Below, in pieces: positions 12,301 through 27,552 of a stretch of DNA of 64,000 bases (position 1 is the first letter of the stretch; each line of letters opens with the position of its first letter). The position numbers and the translations under genes are program-made. The notes below the pieces were generated by a model, which saw only the letters and a list, made by a program, of their open reading frames with translations, searched no databases and was not told where the DNA came from. The DNA is from Pegoplata infirma (lineage: Eukaryota; Arthropoda; Insecta; Diptera; Anthomyiidae), in contig CAWUER010000514.1 in the NCBI GenBank assembly GCA_963921195.1, positions 3,720,001 to 3,784,000 on the forward strand. The letters run 5' to 3'.

Positions 12301-15300
12301 TGAGAAACCCATTATTCAAGGTTTTTTGGAGACCCTAATTTTTAAATTGCTATAACTCGGTAAATAATGATTCGATTTTGACTCTATAAAAACTAGAAGG
12401 CATAAGTATATTAGCTTTATCATGACAGAAAAAAATTAAGACTATCGGACTAGTATTAACAGATATTTATGCATTCATATCAAAAATATTTTCGGGTTAC
12501 TTGTAATAACTTGAAATGGCTATATCAAGGTTACCATTATATCGATTTCAAATGCCTTTGCACGAATTTAAATCTTTTTCAATAAAGTTTAAATAGAATA
12601 AAAGAGATTGCTCGATTTTAAATTTTTAAAAAAATTTATTTTTTCAAAAATGATAAACTTGTAATTTTTCGTAGTCTGGAGACCTTTTACTTTCAACGGC
12701 TGTATCTCTGCAACTATTGCTCCGATTTTGTCAAAATAACAAAAAAATAAAAGATTGAGACTTTATCTTTCCTCTGGAACCAAATGTGAGACAATCGGGC
12801 TGGTACTTACAGAGATATATGCATTTATGCAAAGTTTTTTTTTCATTTTTATGAGAAACCCATTATTTAAGGTTTTTTGGAGACCCTAATTTTTAAATTG
12901 CTATAACTCGGTAAATAATGATGCGATTTTGACTCTATAAAAACTAGAATGCATAAGTATATTAGCTTTATCATGACAGAAAAAATTTAAGACTATCAGA
13001 CTAGTATTAACAGATATTTATGCATTCATATCAAAAATATTTTCGGGTTACTTGTAATAACTTGAAATGGCTATATCAAGGTTACCATTATTTCGATTTC
13101 AAATGCCTTCGCACGAATTTAAATCTTTTTCAATAAAGTTTAAATAGAATAAAAGAGATTGCTCGATTTTAAATTTTTAAAAAAATTTATTTTTTCAAAA
13201 ATGATAAACTTGTAATTTTTCGTAGTCTGGAGACCTTTTACTTTCAACGGCTGTATCTCTGCAACTATTGCTCCGATTTTGTCAAAATAACAAAAAAATA
13301 AAAGACTGAGACTTTATCTTTTCTCTGGAACCAAATGTGAGACAATCGGGCTGGTACTTACAGAGATATATGCATTTATGCAAAGTTTTTTTTTTCATTT
13401 TTATGAGAAACCCATTATTTAAGGTTTTTTGGAGACCCTAATTTTTAAATTGCTATAACTCGGTAAATAATGATCCGATTTTGACTCTATAAAAACTAGA
13501 AGGCATAAGTATATTAGCTTTATCATGACAGAAAAAAATTAAGACTATCGGACTAGTATTAACAGATATTTATGCATTCATGTCAAAAATATTTTCGGGT
13601 TACTTGTAATAACTTGAAATGGCTATATCAAGGTTACCATTATTTCGATTTCAAATGCATTTGCACGAATTTAAATCTTTTTCAATAAAGTTTAAATAGA
13701 ATAAAAGAGATTGCTCGATTTTAAATTTTTAAAAAAATTTATTTTTTCAAAAATGATAAACTTGTAATTTTTCGTAGTCAGGAGACCTTTTACTTTCAAC
13801 GGCTGTATCTCTGCAACTATTGCTCCGATTTTGTCAAAATAACAAAAAAATAAAAGATTGAGACTTTATCTTTCCTCTGGAACCAAATGTGAGACAATCG
13901 GGCTGGTACTTACAGAGATATATGCATTTATGCAAAGTTTTTTTTCATTTTTATGAGAAACCCATTATTTAAGGTTTTTTGGAGACCCTCATTTTTAAAT
14001 TGCTATAACTCGGTAAATAATGATGCGATTTTAACTCTATAAAAACTAGAATGCATAAGTATATTAGCTTTATCATGACAGAAAAAATTTTAGACTATCA
14101 GACTAGTATTAACAGATATTTATGCATTCATATCAAAAATATTTTCGGGTTACTTGTAATAACTTGAAATGGCTTTATCAAGGTTACCATTCTATCGTTT
14201 TCTAATGCCTTTGCACAAATTTAAATCTTTTTCAATAAAGTTTAAATAGAATAAAAGAGATTGCTCGATTTTAAATTTTTAAAAAAATTTATTTTTTCAA
14301 AAATGATAAACTTGTAATTTTTCGTAGTCTGGAGACCTTTTACTTTCAACGGCTGTATCTCTGCAACTATTGCTCCGATTTTGTCAAAATAACAAAAAAA
14401 TAAAAGATTGAGACTTTATCTTTCCTCTGAAACCAAATGTGAGACAATCGGGCTGGTACTTACAGAGATATATGCATTTATGCAAAGTTTTTTTTCATTT
14501 TTATGAGAAACCCATTATTTAAGGTTTTTTGGAGACCCTCATTTTTAAATTGCTATAACTCGGTAAATAATGATCCGATTTTGACTCTATAAAAACTAGA
14601 AGGCATAAGTATATTAGCTTTATCATGACAGAAAAAAATTAAGACTATCGGACTAGTATTAACAGATATTTATGCATTCATATCAAAAATATTTTCGGGT
14701 TACTTGTAATAACTTGAAATGGCTATATCAAGGTTACCATTATATCGATTTCAAATGCCTTTGCACGAATTTAAATCTTTTTCAAAAAAGTTTAAATAGA
14801 ATAAAAGAGATTGCTCGATTTTAAATTTTTAAAAAAATTTATTTTTTCAAAAATGATAAACTTGTAATTTTTCGTAGTCTGGAGACCTTTTACTTTCAAC
14901 GGCTGTATCTCTGCAACTATTGCTCCGATTTTGTCAAAATAACAAAAAAATAAAAGATTGAGACTTTATCTTTCCTCTGAAACCAAATGTGAGACAATCG
15001 GGCTGGTACTTACAGAGATATATGCATTTATGCAAAGTTTTTTTTTTCATTTTTATGAGAAACCCATTATTTAAGGTTTTTTGGAGACCCTAATTTTTAA
15101 ATTGCTATAACTCGGTAAATAATGATCCGATTTTGACTGTATAAAAACTAGAAGGCATAAGTATATTAGCTTTATCATGACAGAAAAAAATTAAGACTAT
15201 CGGACTAGTATTAACAGATATTTATGCATTCATGTCAAAAATATTTTCGGGTTACTTGTAATAACTTGAAATGGCTATATCAAGGTTACCATTATTTCGA

Positions 15301-15992
15301 TTTCAAATGCCTTTGCACTAATTTAAATCTTTTTCAATAAAGTTTAAATAGAATAAAAGAGATTGCTCGATTTTAAATTTTTAAAAAAATTTATTTTTTC
15401 AAAAATGATAAACTTGTAATTTTTCGTAGTCAGGAGACCTTTTACTTTCAACGGCTGTATCTCTGCAACTATTGCTCCGATTTTGTCAAAATAACAAAAA
15501 AATAAAAGATTGAGACTTTATCTTTCCTCTGGAACCAAATGTGAGACAATCGGGCTGGTACTTACAGAGATATATGCATTTATGCAAAGTTTTTTTTTTC
15601 ATTTTTATGAGAAACCCATTATTTAAGGTTTTTTGGAGACCCTAATTTTTAAATTGCTATAACTCGGTAAATAATGATCCGATTTTGACTGTATAAAAAC
15701 TAGAAGGCATAAGTATATTAGCTTTATCATGACAGAAAAAAATTAAGACTATCGGACTAGTATTAACAGATATTTATGCATTCATGTCAAAAATATTTTC
15801 GGGTTACTTGTAATAACTTGAAATGGCTATATCAAGGTTACCATTATTTCGATTTCAAATGCCTTTGCACTAATTTAAATCTTTTTCAATAAAGTTTAAA
15901 TAGAATAAAAGAGATTGCTCGATTTTAAATTTTTAAAAAAATTTATTTTTTCAAAAATGATAAACTTGTAATTTTTCGTAGTCTGGAGACCT
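9374..15992. repeat. Twelve-monomer (6619-bp) higher-order repeat, copy 1
   Basis: It starts with the monomer marked 'aataaaggattgag' and recurs at +6619. Diagnostic variants in order: 'gcatttgcacg'; 'ggctttatc'; 'gtaaacaatgatcc'; 'atatatccattt'; 'cagatatatatgc'; 'cattattcaagg' with 'gattcg'; a 'gccttcgcacg' monomer; and 'agactgagac' with 'cttttctctgg'. The final monomer type ('gactgtataaa', 'gcactaat') is present twice here (14889-15440 and 15441-15992). The first of these copies has 'ctctgaaacc' and ends 'gtcaggag', and the second ends 'gtctggag'. Confidence 0.88.
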
Positions 15993-18900
15993 TTTACTTT
16001 CAACGGCTGTATCTCTGCAACTATTGCTCCGATTTTGTCAAAATAACAAAAAAATAAAGGATTGAGACTTTATCTTTCCTCTGGAACCAAATGTGAGACA
16101 ATCGGGCTGGTACTTACAGAGATATATGCATTTATGCAAAGTTTTTTTTTCATTTTTATGAGAAACCCATTATTTAAGGTTTTTTGGAGACCCTCATTTT
16201 TAAATTGCTATAACTCGGTAAATAATGATGCGATTTTGACTCTATAAAAACTAGAAGGCATAAGTATATTAGCTTTATCATGACAGAAAAAAATTAAGAC
16301 TATCGGACTAGTATTAACAGATATTTATGCATTCATGTCAAAAATATTTTCGGGTTACTTGTAATAACTTGAAATGGCTATATCAAGGTTACCATTATTT
16401 CGATTTCAAATGCATTTGCACGAATTTAAATCTTTTTCAATAAAGTTTAAATAGAATAAAAGAGATTGCTCGATTTTAAATTTTTAAAAAAATTTATTTT
16501 TTCAAAAATGATAAACTTGTAATTTTTCGTAGTCAGGAGACCTTTTACTTTCAACGGCTGTATCTCTGCAACTATTGCTCCGATTTTGTCAAAATAACAA
16601 AAAAATAAAAGATTGAGACTTTATCTTTCCTCTGGAACCAAATGTGAGACAATCGGGCTGGTACTTACAGAGATATATGCATTTATGCAAAGTTTTTTTT
16701 TTCATTTTTATGAGAAACCCATTATTTAAGGTTTTTTGGAGACCCTCATTTTTAAATTGCTATAACTCGGTAAATAATGATGCGATTTTGACTCTATAAA
16801 AACTAGAATGCATAAGTATATTAGCTTTATCATGACAGAAAAAATTTTAGACTATCAGACTAGTATTAACAGATATTTATGCATTCATATCAAAAATATT
16901 TTCGGGTTACTTGTAATAACTTGAAATGGCTTTATCAAGGTTACCATTCTATCGTTTTCTAATGCCTTTGCACAAATTTAAATCTTTTTCAATAAAGTTT
17001 AAATAGAATAAAAGAGATTGCTCGATTTTAAATTTTTAAAAAAATTTATTTTTTCAAAAATGATAAACTTGTAATTTTTCGTAGTCTGGAGACCTTTTAC
17101 TTTCAACGGCTGTATCTCTGCAACTATTGCTCCGATTTTGTCAAAATAACAAAAAAATAAAAGATTGAGACTTTATCTTTCCTCTGAAACCAAATGTGAG
17201 ACAATCGGGCTGGTACTTACAGAGATATATGCATTTATGCAAAGTTTTTTTTTCATTTTTATGAGAAACCCATTATTTAAGGTTTTTTGGAGACCCTCAT
17301 TTTTAAATTGCTATAACTCGGTAAACAATGATCCGATTTTGACTCTATAAAAACTAGAAGGCATAAGTATATTAGCTTTATCATGACAGAAAAAAATTAA
17401 GACTATCGGACTAGTATTAACAGATATTTATGCATTCATATCAAAAATATTTTCGGGTTACTTGTAATAACTTGAAATGGCTATATCAAGGTTACCATTA
17501 TATCGATTTCAAATGCCTTTGCACGAATTTAAATCTTTTTCAATAAAGTTTAAATAGAATAAAAGAGATTGCTCGATTTTAAATTTTTAAAAAAATTTAT
17601 TTTTTCAAAAATGATAAACTTGTAATTTTTCGTAGTCTGGAGACCTTTTACTTTCAACGGCTGTATCTCTGCAACTATTGCTCCGATTTTGTCAAAATAA
17701 CAAAAAAATAAAAGATTGAGACTTTATCTTTCCTCTGGAACCAAATGTGAGACAATCGGGCTGGTACTTACAGAGATATATCCATTTATGCAAAGTTTTT
17801 TTTTTTAATTTTTATGAGAAACCCATTATTTAAGGTTTTTTGGAGACCCTAATTTTTAAATTGCTATAACTCGGTAAATAATGATCCGATTTTGACTGTA
17901 TAAAAACTAGAAGGCATAAGTATATTAGCTTTATCATGACAGAAAAAAATTAAGACTATCGGACTAGTATTAACAGATATTTATGCATTCATGTCAAAAA
18001 TATTTTCGGGTTACTTGTAATAACTTGAAATGGCTATATCAAGGTTACCATTATTTCGATTTCAAATGCCTTTGCACTAATTTAAATCTTTTTCAATAAA
18101 GTTTAAATAGAATAAAAGAGATTGCTCGATTTTAAATTTTTAAAAAAATTTATTTTTTCAAAAATGATAAACTTGTAATTTTTCGTAGTCTGGAGACCTT
18201 TTACTTTCAACGGCTGTATCTCTGCAACTATTGCTCCGATTTTGTCAAAATAACAAAAAAATAAAGGATTGAGACTTTATCTTTCCTCTGGAACCAAATG
18301 TGAGACAATCGGGCTGGTACTTACAGATATATATGCATTTATGCAAAGTTTTTTTTTTCATTTTTATGAGAAACCCATTATTTAAGGTTTTTTGGAGACC
18401 CTCATTTTTAAATTGCTATAACTCGGTAAATAATGATGCGATTTTGACTCTATAAAAACTAGAAGGCATAAGTATATTAGCTTTATCATGACAGAAAAAA
18501 ATTAAGACTATCGGACTAGTATTAACAGATATTTATGCATTCATATCAAAAATATTTTCGGGTTACTTGTAATAACTTGAAATGGCTATATCAAGGTTAC
18601 CATTATATCGATTTCAAATGCCTTTGCACGAATTTAAATCTTTTTCAATAAAGTTTAAATAGAATAAAAGAGATTGCTCGATTTTAAATTTTTAAAAAAA
18701 TTTATTTTTCAAAAATGATAAACTTGTAATTTTTCGTAGTCTGGAGACCTTTTACTTTCAACGGCTGTATCTCTGCAACTATTGCTCCGATTTTGTCAAA
18801 ATAACAAAAAAATAAAAGATTGAGACTTTATCTTTCCTCTGGAACCAAATGTGAGACAATCGGGCTGGTACTTACAGAGATATATGCATTTATGCAAAGT

Positions 18901-21900
18901 TTTTTTTTTTCATTTTTATGAGAAACCCATTATTCAAGGTTTTTTGGAGACCCTAATTTTTAAATTGCTATAACTCGGTAAATAATGATTCGATTTTGAC
19001 TCTATAAAAACTAGAAGGCATAAGTATATTAGCTTTATCATGACAGAAAAAAATTAAGACTATCGGACTAGTATTAACAGATATTTATGCATTCATATCA
19101 AAAATATTTTCGGGTTACTTGTAATAACTTGAAATGGCTATATCAAGGTTACCATTATATCGATTTCAAATGCCTTTGCACGAATTTAAATCTTTTTCAA
19201 TAAAGTTTAAATAGAATAAAAGAGATTGCTCGATTTTAAATTTTTAAAAAAATTTATTTTTTCAAAAATGATAAACTTGTAATTTTTCGTAGTCTGGAGA
19301 CCTTTTACTTTCAACGGCTGTATCTCTGCAACTATTGCTCCGATTTTGTCAAAATAACAAAAAAATAAAAGATTGAGACTTTATCTTTCCTCTGGAACCA
19401 AATGTGAGACAATCGGGCTGGTACTTACAGAGATATATGCATTTATGCAAAGTTTTTTTTTTTCATTTTTATGAGAAACCCATTATTCAAGGTTTTTTGG
19501 AGACCCTAATTTTTAAATTGCTATAACTCGGTAAATAATGATTCGATTTTGACTCTATAAAAACTAGAAGGCATAAGTATATTAGCTTTATCATGACAGA
19601 AAAAAATTAAGACTATCGGACTAGTATTAACAGATATTTATGCATTCATATCAAAAATATTTTCGGGTTACTTGTAATAACTTGAAATGGCTATATCAAG
19701 GTTACCATTATATCGATTTCAAATGCCTTTGCACGAATTTAAATCTTTTTCAATAAAGTTTAAATAGAATAAAAGAGATTGCTCGATTTTAAATTTTTAA
19801 AAAAATTTATTTTTTCAAAAATGATAAACTTGTAATTTTTCGTAGTCTGGAGACCTTTTACTTTCAACGGCTGTATCTCTGCAACTATTGCTCCGATTTT
19901 GTCAAAATAACAAAAAAATAAAAGATTGAGACTTTATCTTTCCTCTGGAACCAAATGTGAGACAATCGGGCTGGTACTTACAGAGATATATGCATTTATG
20001 CAAAGTTTTTTTTTCATTTTTATGAGAAACCCATTATTTAAGGTTTTTTGGAGACCCTAATTTTTAAATTGCTATAACTCGGTAAATAATGATGCGATTT
20101 TGACTCTATAAAAACTAGAATGCATAAGTATATTAGCTTTATCATGACAGAAAAAATTTAAGACTATCAGACTAGTATTAACAGATATTTATGCATTCAT
20201 ATCAAAAATATTTTCGGGTTACTTGTAATAACTTGAAATGGCTATATCAAGGTTACCATTATTTCGATTTCAAATGCCTTCGCACGAATTTAAATCTTTT
20301 TCAATAAAGTTTAAATAGAATAAAAGAGATTGCTCGATTTTAAATTTTTAAAAAAATTTATTTTTTCAAAAATGATAAACTTGTAATTTTTCGTAGTCTG
20401 GAGACCTTTTACTTTCAACGGCTGTATCTCTGCAACTATTGCTCCGATTTTGTCAAAATAACAAAAAAATAAAAGACTGAGACTTTATCTTTTCTCTGGA
20501 ACCAAATGTGAGACAATCGGGCTGGTACTTACAGAGATATATGCATTTATGCAAAGTTTTTTTTTTCATTTTTATGAGAAACCCATTATTTAAGGTTTTT
20601 TGGAGACCCTAATTTTTAAATTGCTATAACTCGGTAAATAATGATCCGATTTTGACTCTATAAAAACTAGAAGGCATAAGTATATTAGCTTTATCATGAC
20701 AGAAAAAAATTAAGACTATCGGACTAGTATTAACAGATATTTATGCATTCATGTCAAAAATATTTTCGGGTTACTTGTAATAACTTGAAATGGCTATATC
20801 AAGGTTACCATTATTTCGATTTCAAATGCATTTGCACGAATTTAAATCTTTTTCAATAAAGTTTAAATAGAATAAAAGAGATTGCTCGATTTTAAATTTT
20901 TAAAAAAATTTATTTTTTCAAAAATGATAAACTTGTAATTTTTCGTAGTCAGGAGACCTTTTACTTTCAACGGCTGTATCTCTGCAACTATTGCTCCGAT
21001 TTTGTCAAAATAACAAAAAAATAAAAGATTGAGACTTTATCTTTCCTCTGGAACCAAATGTGAGACAATCGGGCTGGTACTTACAGAGATATATGCATTT
21101 ATGCAAAGTTTTTTTTCATTTTTATGAGAAACCCATTATTTAAGGTTTTTTGGAGACCCTCATTTTTAAATTGCTATAACTCGGTAAATAATGATGCGAT
21201 TTTAACTCTATAAAAACTAGAATGCATAAGTATATTAGCTTTATCATGACAGAAAAAATTTTAGACTATCAGACTAGTATTAACAGATATTTATGCATTC
21301 ATATCAAAAATATTTTCGGGTTACTTGTAATAACTTGAAATGGCTTTATCAAGGTTACCATTCTATCGTTTTCTAATGCCTTTGCACAAATTTAAATCTT
21401 TTTCAATAAAGTTTAAATAGAATAAAAGAGATTGCTCGATTTTAAATTTTTAAAAAAATTTATTTTTTCAAAAATGATAAACTTGTAATTTTTCGTAGTC
21501 TGGAGACCTTTTACTTTCAACGGCTGTATCTCTGCAACTATTGCTCCGATTTTGTCAAAATAACAAAAAAATAAAAGATTGAGACTTTATCTTTCCTCTG
21601 AAACCAAATGTGAGACAATCGGGCTGGTACTTACAGAGATATATGCATTTATGCAAAGTTTTTTTTCATTTTTATGAGAAACCCATTATTTAAGGTTTTT
21701 TGGAGACCCTCATTTTTAAATTGCTATAACTCGGTAAATAATGATCCGATTTTGACTCTATAAAAACTAGAAGGCATAAGTATATTAGCTTTATCATGAC
21801 AGAAAAAAATTAAGACTATCGGACTAGTATTAACAGATATTTATGCATTCATATCAAAAATATTTTCGGGTTACTTGTAATAACTTGAAATGGCTATATC

Positions 21901-22611
21901 AAGGTTACCATTATATCGATTTCAAATGCCTTTGCACGAATTTAAATCTTTTTCAAAAAAGTTTAAATAGAATAAAAGAGATTGCTCGATTTTAAATTTT
22001 TAAAAAAATTTATTTTTTCAAAAATGATAAACTTGTAATTTTTCGTAGTCTGGAGACCTTTTACTTTCAACGGCTGTATCTCTGCAACTATTGCTCCGAT
22101 TTTGTCAAAATAACAAAAAAATAAAAGATTGAGACTTTATCTTTCCTCTGGAACCAAATGTGAGACAATCGGGCTGGTACTTACAGAGATATATGCATTT
22201 ATGCAAAGTTTTTTTTTTCATTTTTATGAGAAACCCATTATTTAAGGTTTTTTGGAGACCCTAATTTTTAAATTGCTATAACTCGGTAAATAATGATCCG
22301 ATTTTGACTGTATAAAAACTAGAAGGCATAAGTATATTAGCTTTATCATGACAGAAAAAAATTAAGACTATCGGACTAGTATTAACAGATATTTATGCAT
22401 TCATGTCAAAAATATTTTCGGGTTACTTGTAATAACTTGAAATGGCTATATCAAGGTTACCATTATTTCGATTTCAAATGCCTTTGCACTAATTTAAATC
22501 TTTTTCAATAAAGTTTAAATAGAATAAAAGAGATTGCTCGATTTTAAATTTTTAAAAAAATTTATTTTTTCAAAAATGATAAACTTGTAATTTTTCGTAG
22601 TCTGGAGACCT
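15993..22611. repeat. Twelve-monomer (6619-bp) higher-order repeat, copy 2
   Basis: Same monomer order and private variants as copy 1, with the same total length, but a different internal composition. The 'cattattcaagg' monomer is duplicated (18751-19303 and 19304-19856, 553 bp each) while the 'gactgtataaa' monomer occurs only once at the end. The one-monomer gain and one-monomer loss cancel, so the period stays 6619. Confidence 0.88.
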
Positions 22612-25600
22612 TTTACTTTCAACGGCTGTATCTCTGCAACTATTGCTCCGATTTTGTCAAAATAACAAAAAAATAAAGGATTGAGACTTTATCTTTCCTC
22701 TGGAACCAAATGTGAGACAATCGGGCTGGTACTTACAGAGATATATGCATTTATGCAAAGTTTTTTTTTCATTTTTATGAGAAACCCATTATTTAAGGTT
22801 TTTTGGAGACCCTCATTTTTAAATTGCTATAACTCGGTAAATAATGATGCGATTTTGACTCTATAAAAACTAGAAGGCATAAGTATATTAGCTTTATCAT
22901 GACAGAAAAAAATTAAGACTATCGGACTAGTATTAACAGATATTTATGCATTCATGTCAAAAATATTTTCGGGTTACTTGTAATAACTTGAAATGGCTAT
23001 ATCAAGGTTACCATTATTTCGATTTCAAATGCATTTGCACGAATTTAAATCTTTTTCAATAAAGTTTAAATAGAATAAAAGAGATTGCTCGATTTTAAAT
23101 TTTTAAAAAAATTTATTTTTTCAAAAATGATAAACTTGTAATTTTTCGTAGTCAGGAGACCTTTTACTTTCAACGGCTGTATCTCTGCAACTATTGCTCC
23201 GATTTTGTCAAAATAACAAAAAAATAAAAGATTGAGACTTTATCTTTCCTCTGGAACCAAATGTGAGACAATCGGGCTGGTACTTACAGAGATATATGCA
23301 TTTATGCAAAGTTTTTTTTTTCATTTTTATGAGAAACCCATTATTTAAGGTTTTTTGGAGACCCTCATTTTTAAATTGCTATAACTCGGTAAATAATGAT
23401 GCGATTTTGACTCTATAAAAACTAGAATGCATAAGTATATTAGCTTTATCATGACAGAAAAAATTTTAGACTATCAGACTAGTATTAACAGATATTTATG
23501 CATTCATATCAAAAATATTTTCGGGTTACTTGTAATAACTTGAAATGGCTTTATCAAGGTTACCATTCTATCGTTTTCTAATGCCTTTGCACAAATTTAA
23601 ATCTTTTTCAATAAAGTTTAAATAGAATAAAAGAGATTGCTCGATTTTAAATTTTTAAAAAAATTTATTTTTTCAAAAATGATAAACTTGTAATTTTTCG
23701 TAGTCTGGAGACCTTTTACTTTCAACGGCTGTATCTCTGCAACTATTGCTCCGATTTTGTCAAAATAACAAAAAAATAAAAGATTGAGACTTTATCTTTC
23801 CTCTGAAACCAAATGTGAGACAATCGGGCTGGTACTTACAGAGATATATGCATTTATGCAAAGTTTTTTTTTCATTTTTATGAGAAACCCATTATTTAAG
23901 GTTTTTTGGAGACCCTCATTTTTAAATTGCTATAACTCGGTAAACAATGATCCGATTTTGACTCTATAAAAACTAGAAGGCATAAGTATATTAGCTTTAT
24001 CATGACAGAAAAAAATTAAGACTATCGGACTAGTATTAACAGATATTTATGCATTCATATCAAAAATATTTTCGGGTTACTTGTAATAACTTGAAATGGC
24101 TATATCAAGGTTACCATTATATCGATTTCAAATGCCTTTGCACGAATTTAAATCTTTTTCAATAAAGTTTAAATAGAATAAAAGAGATTGCTCGATTTTA
24201 AATTTTTAAAAAAATTTATTTTTTCAAAAATGATAAACTTGTAATTTTTCGTAGTCTGGAGACCTTTTACTTTCAACGGCTGTATCTCTGCAACTATTGC
24301 TCCGATTTTGTCAAAATAACAAAAAAATAAAAGATTGAGACTTTATCTTTCCTCTGGAACCAAATGTGAGACAATCGGGCTGGTACTTACAGAGATATAT
24401 CCATTTATGCAAAGTTTTTTTTTTTAATTTTTATGAGAAACCCATTATTTAAGGTTTTTTGGAGACCCTAATTTTTAAATTGCTATAACTCGGTAAATAA
24501 TGATCCGATTTTGACTGTATAAAAACTAGAAGGCATAAGTATATTAGCTTTATCATGACAGAAAAAAATTAAGACTATCGGACTAGTATTAACAGATATT
24601 TATGCATTCATGTCAAAAATATTTTCGGGTTACTTGTAATAACTTGAAATGGCTATATCAAGGTTACCATTATTTCGATTTCAAATGCCTTTGCACTAAT
24701 TTAAATCTTTTTCAATAAAGTTTAAATAGAATAAAAGAGATTGCTCGATTTTAAATTTTTAAAAAAATTTATTTTTTCAAAAATGATAAACTTGTAATTT
24801 TTCGTAGTCTGGAGACCTTTTACTTTCAACGGCTGTATCTCTGCAACTATTGCTCCGATTTTGTCAAAATAACAAAAAAATAAAGGATTGAGACTTTATC
24901 TTTCCTCTGGAACCAAATGTGAGACAATCGGGCTGGTACTTACAGATATATATGCATTTATGCAAAGTTTTTTTTTTCATTTTTATGAGAAACCCATTAT
25001 TTAAGGTTTTTTGGAGACCCTCATTTTTAAATTGCTATAACTCGGTAAATAATGATGCGATTTTGACTCTATAAAAACTAGAAGGCATAAGTATATTAGC
25101 TTTATCATGACAGAAAAAAATTAAGACTATCGGACTAGTATTAACAGATATTTATGCATTCATATCAAAAATATTTTCGGGTTACTTGTAATAACTTGAA
25201 ATGGCTATATCAAGGTTACCATTATATCGATTTCAAATGCCTTTGCACGAATTTAAATCTTTTTCAATAAAGTTTAAATAGAATAAAAGAGATTGCTCGA
25301 TTTTAAATTTTTAAAAAAATTTATTTTTTCAAAAATGATAAACTTGTAATTTTTCGTAGTCTGGAGACCTTTTACTTTCAACGGCTGTATCTCTGCAACT
25401 ATTGCTCCGATTTTGTCAAAATAACAAAAAAATAAAAGATTGAGACTTTATCTTTCCTCTGGAACCAAATGTGAGACAATCGGGCTGGTACTTACAGAGA
25501 TATATGCATTTATGCAAAGTTTTTTTTTCATTTTTATGAGAAACCCATTATTTAAGGTTTTTTGGAGACCCTAATTTTTAAATTGCTATAACTCGGTAAA

Positions 25601-26473
25601 TAATGATGCGATTTTGACTCTATAAAAACTAGAATGCATAAGTATATTAGCTTTATCATGACAGAAAAAATTTAAGACTATCAGACTAGTATTAACAGAT
25701 ATTTATGCATTCATATCAAAAATATTTTCGGGTTACTTGTAATAACTTGAAATGGCTATATCAAGGTTACCATTATTTCGATTTCAAATGCCTTCGCACG
25801 AATTTAAATCTTTTTCAATAAAGTTTAAATAGAATAAAAGAGATTGCTCGATTTTAAATTTTTAAAAAAATTTATTTTTTCAAAAATGATAAACTTGTAA
25901 TTTTTCGTAGTCTGGAGACCTTTTACTTTCAACGGCTGTATCTCTGCAACTATTGCTCCGATTTTGTCAAAATAACAAAAAAATAAAAGACTGAGACTTT
26001 ATCTTTTCTCTGGAACCAAATGTGAGACAATCGGGCTGGTACTTACAGAGATATATGCATTTATGCAAAGTTTTTTTTTTCATTTTTATGAGAAACCCAT
26101 TATTTAAGGTTTTTTGGAGACCCTAATTTTTAAATTGCTATAACTCGGTAAATAATGATCCGATTTTGACTCTATAAAAACTAGAAGGCATAAGTATATT
26201 AGCTTTATCATGACAGAAAAAAATTAAGACTATCGGACTAGTATTAACAGATATTTATGCATTCATGTCAAAAATATTTTCGGGTTACTTGTAATAACTT
26301 GAAATGGCCATATCAAGGTTACCATTATTTCGATTTCAAATGCCTTTGCACGAATTTAAATCTTTTTCAATAAAGTTTAAATAGAATAAAAGAGATTGCT
26401 CGATTTTAAATTTTTAAAAAAATTTATTTTTTCAAAAATGATAAACTTGTAATTTTTCGTAGTCTGGAGACCT
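22612..26473. repeat. Partial third copy of the 6.6-kb higher-order repeat
   Basis: It begins with the 'aataaaggattgag' monomer and follows the same order through 'gtaaacaatgatcc', 'atatatccattt' and 'cagatatatatgc'. It then skips the 'cattattcaagg' monomer and passes directly to the 'gccttcgcacg' and 'agactgagac' monomers. After about 26300 the variants no longer match, so the copy ends near 26473. Confidence 0.75.
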
Positions 26474-27021
26474 TTTACTTTCAACGGCTGTATCTCTGCA
26501 ACTATTGCTCCGATTTTGTCAAAATAACAAAAAAATAAAAGATTGAGACTTTATCTTTCCTCTGGAACCAAATGTGAGACAATCGGGCTGGTACTTACAG
26601 AGATATATGCATTTATGCAAAGTTTTTTTTTCATTTTTATGAGAAACCCATTATTTAAGGTTTTTTGCAGACCCTAATTTTTAAATTGCTATAACTCGGT
26701 AAATAATGATGCGATTTTGACTCTATAAAAACTAGAATGCATAAGTATATTAGCTTTATCATGACAGAAAAAATTTAAGACTATCAGACTAGTATTAACA
26801 GATATTTATGCATTCATATCAAAAATATTTTCGGGTTACTTGTAATAACTTGAAATGGCTATATCAAGGTTACCATTATTTCGATTTCAAATGCCTTCGC
26901 ACGAATTTAAATCTTTTTCAATAAAGTTTAAATAGAATAAAAGAGATTGCTCGATTTTAAATTTTTAAAAAAATTTATTTTTTCAAAAATGATAAACTTG
27001 TAATTTTTCGTAGTCTGGAGA

Positions 27022-27552
27022 CCTTTTACTTTCAACGGCTGTATCTCTGCAACTATTGCTCCGATTTTGTCAAAATAACAAAAAAATAAAAGATTGAGAC
27101 TTTATCTTTCCTCTGGAACCAAATGTGAGACAATCGGGTTGGTACTTACAGAGATATATGCATTTATGCAAAGTTTTTTTTTTTCATTTTTATAAGAAAC
27201 CCATTATTTAAGGTTTTTTGGAGACCCTCATTTTTAAATTGCTATAACTCGGTAAATAATGATGCGATTTTGACTCTATAAAAACTAGAATGCATAAGTA
27301 TATTAGCTTTATCATGACAGAAAAAATTTTAGACTATCAGACTAGTATATAAAAATATTTTCGGGTTACTTGTAATAACTTGAAATGGCTATATCAAGGT
27401 TACCATTCTATCGTTTTCTAATGCCTTCGCACAAATTTAAATCTTTTTCAATAAAGTTTAAATAGAATAAAAGAGATTGCTCGATTTTAAATTTTTAAAA
27501 AAATTTATTTTTTCAAAAATGATAAACTTGTAATTTTTCGTAGTCTGGAGAC
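27022..27552. repeat. Satellite monomer with an internal deletion
   Basis: This monomer reads 'gactagtatataaaaatatt' near 27339-27358, where every other copy has about 25 more bases containing the 'taacagatatttatgcattc' block. It also has private changes ('cgggttggtac' and 'tttttataagaaac'). The monomer is correspondingly short. Confidence 0.85.
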
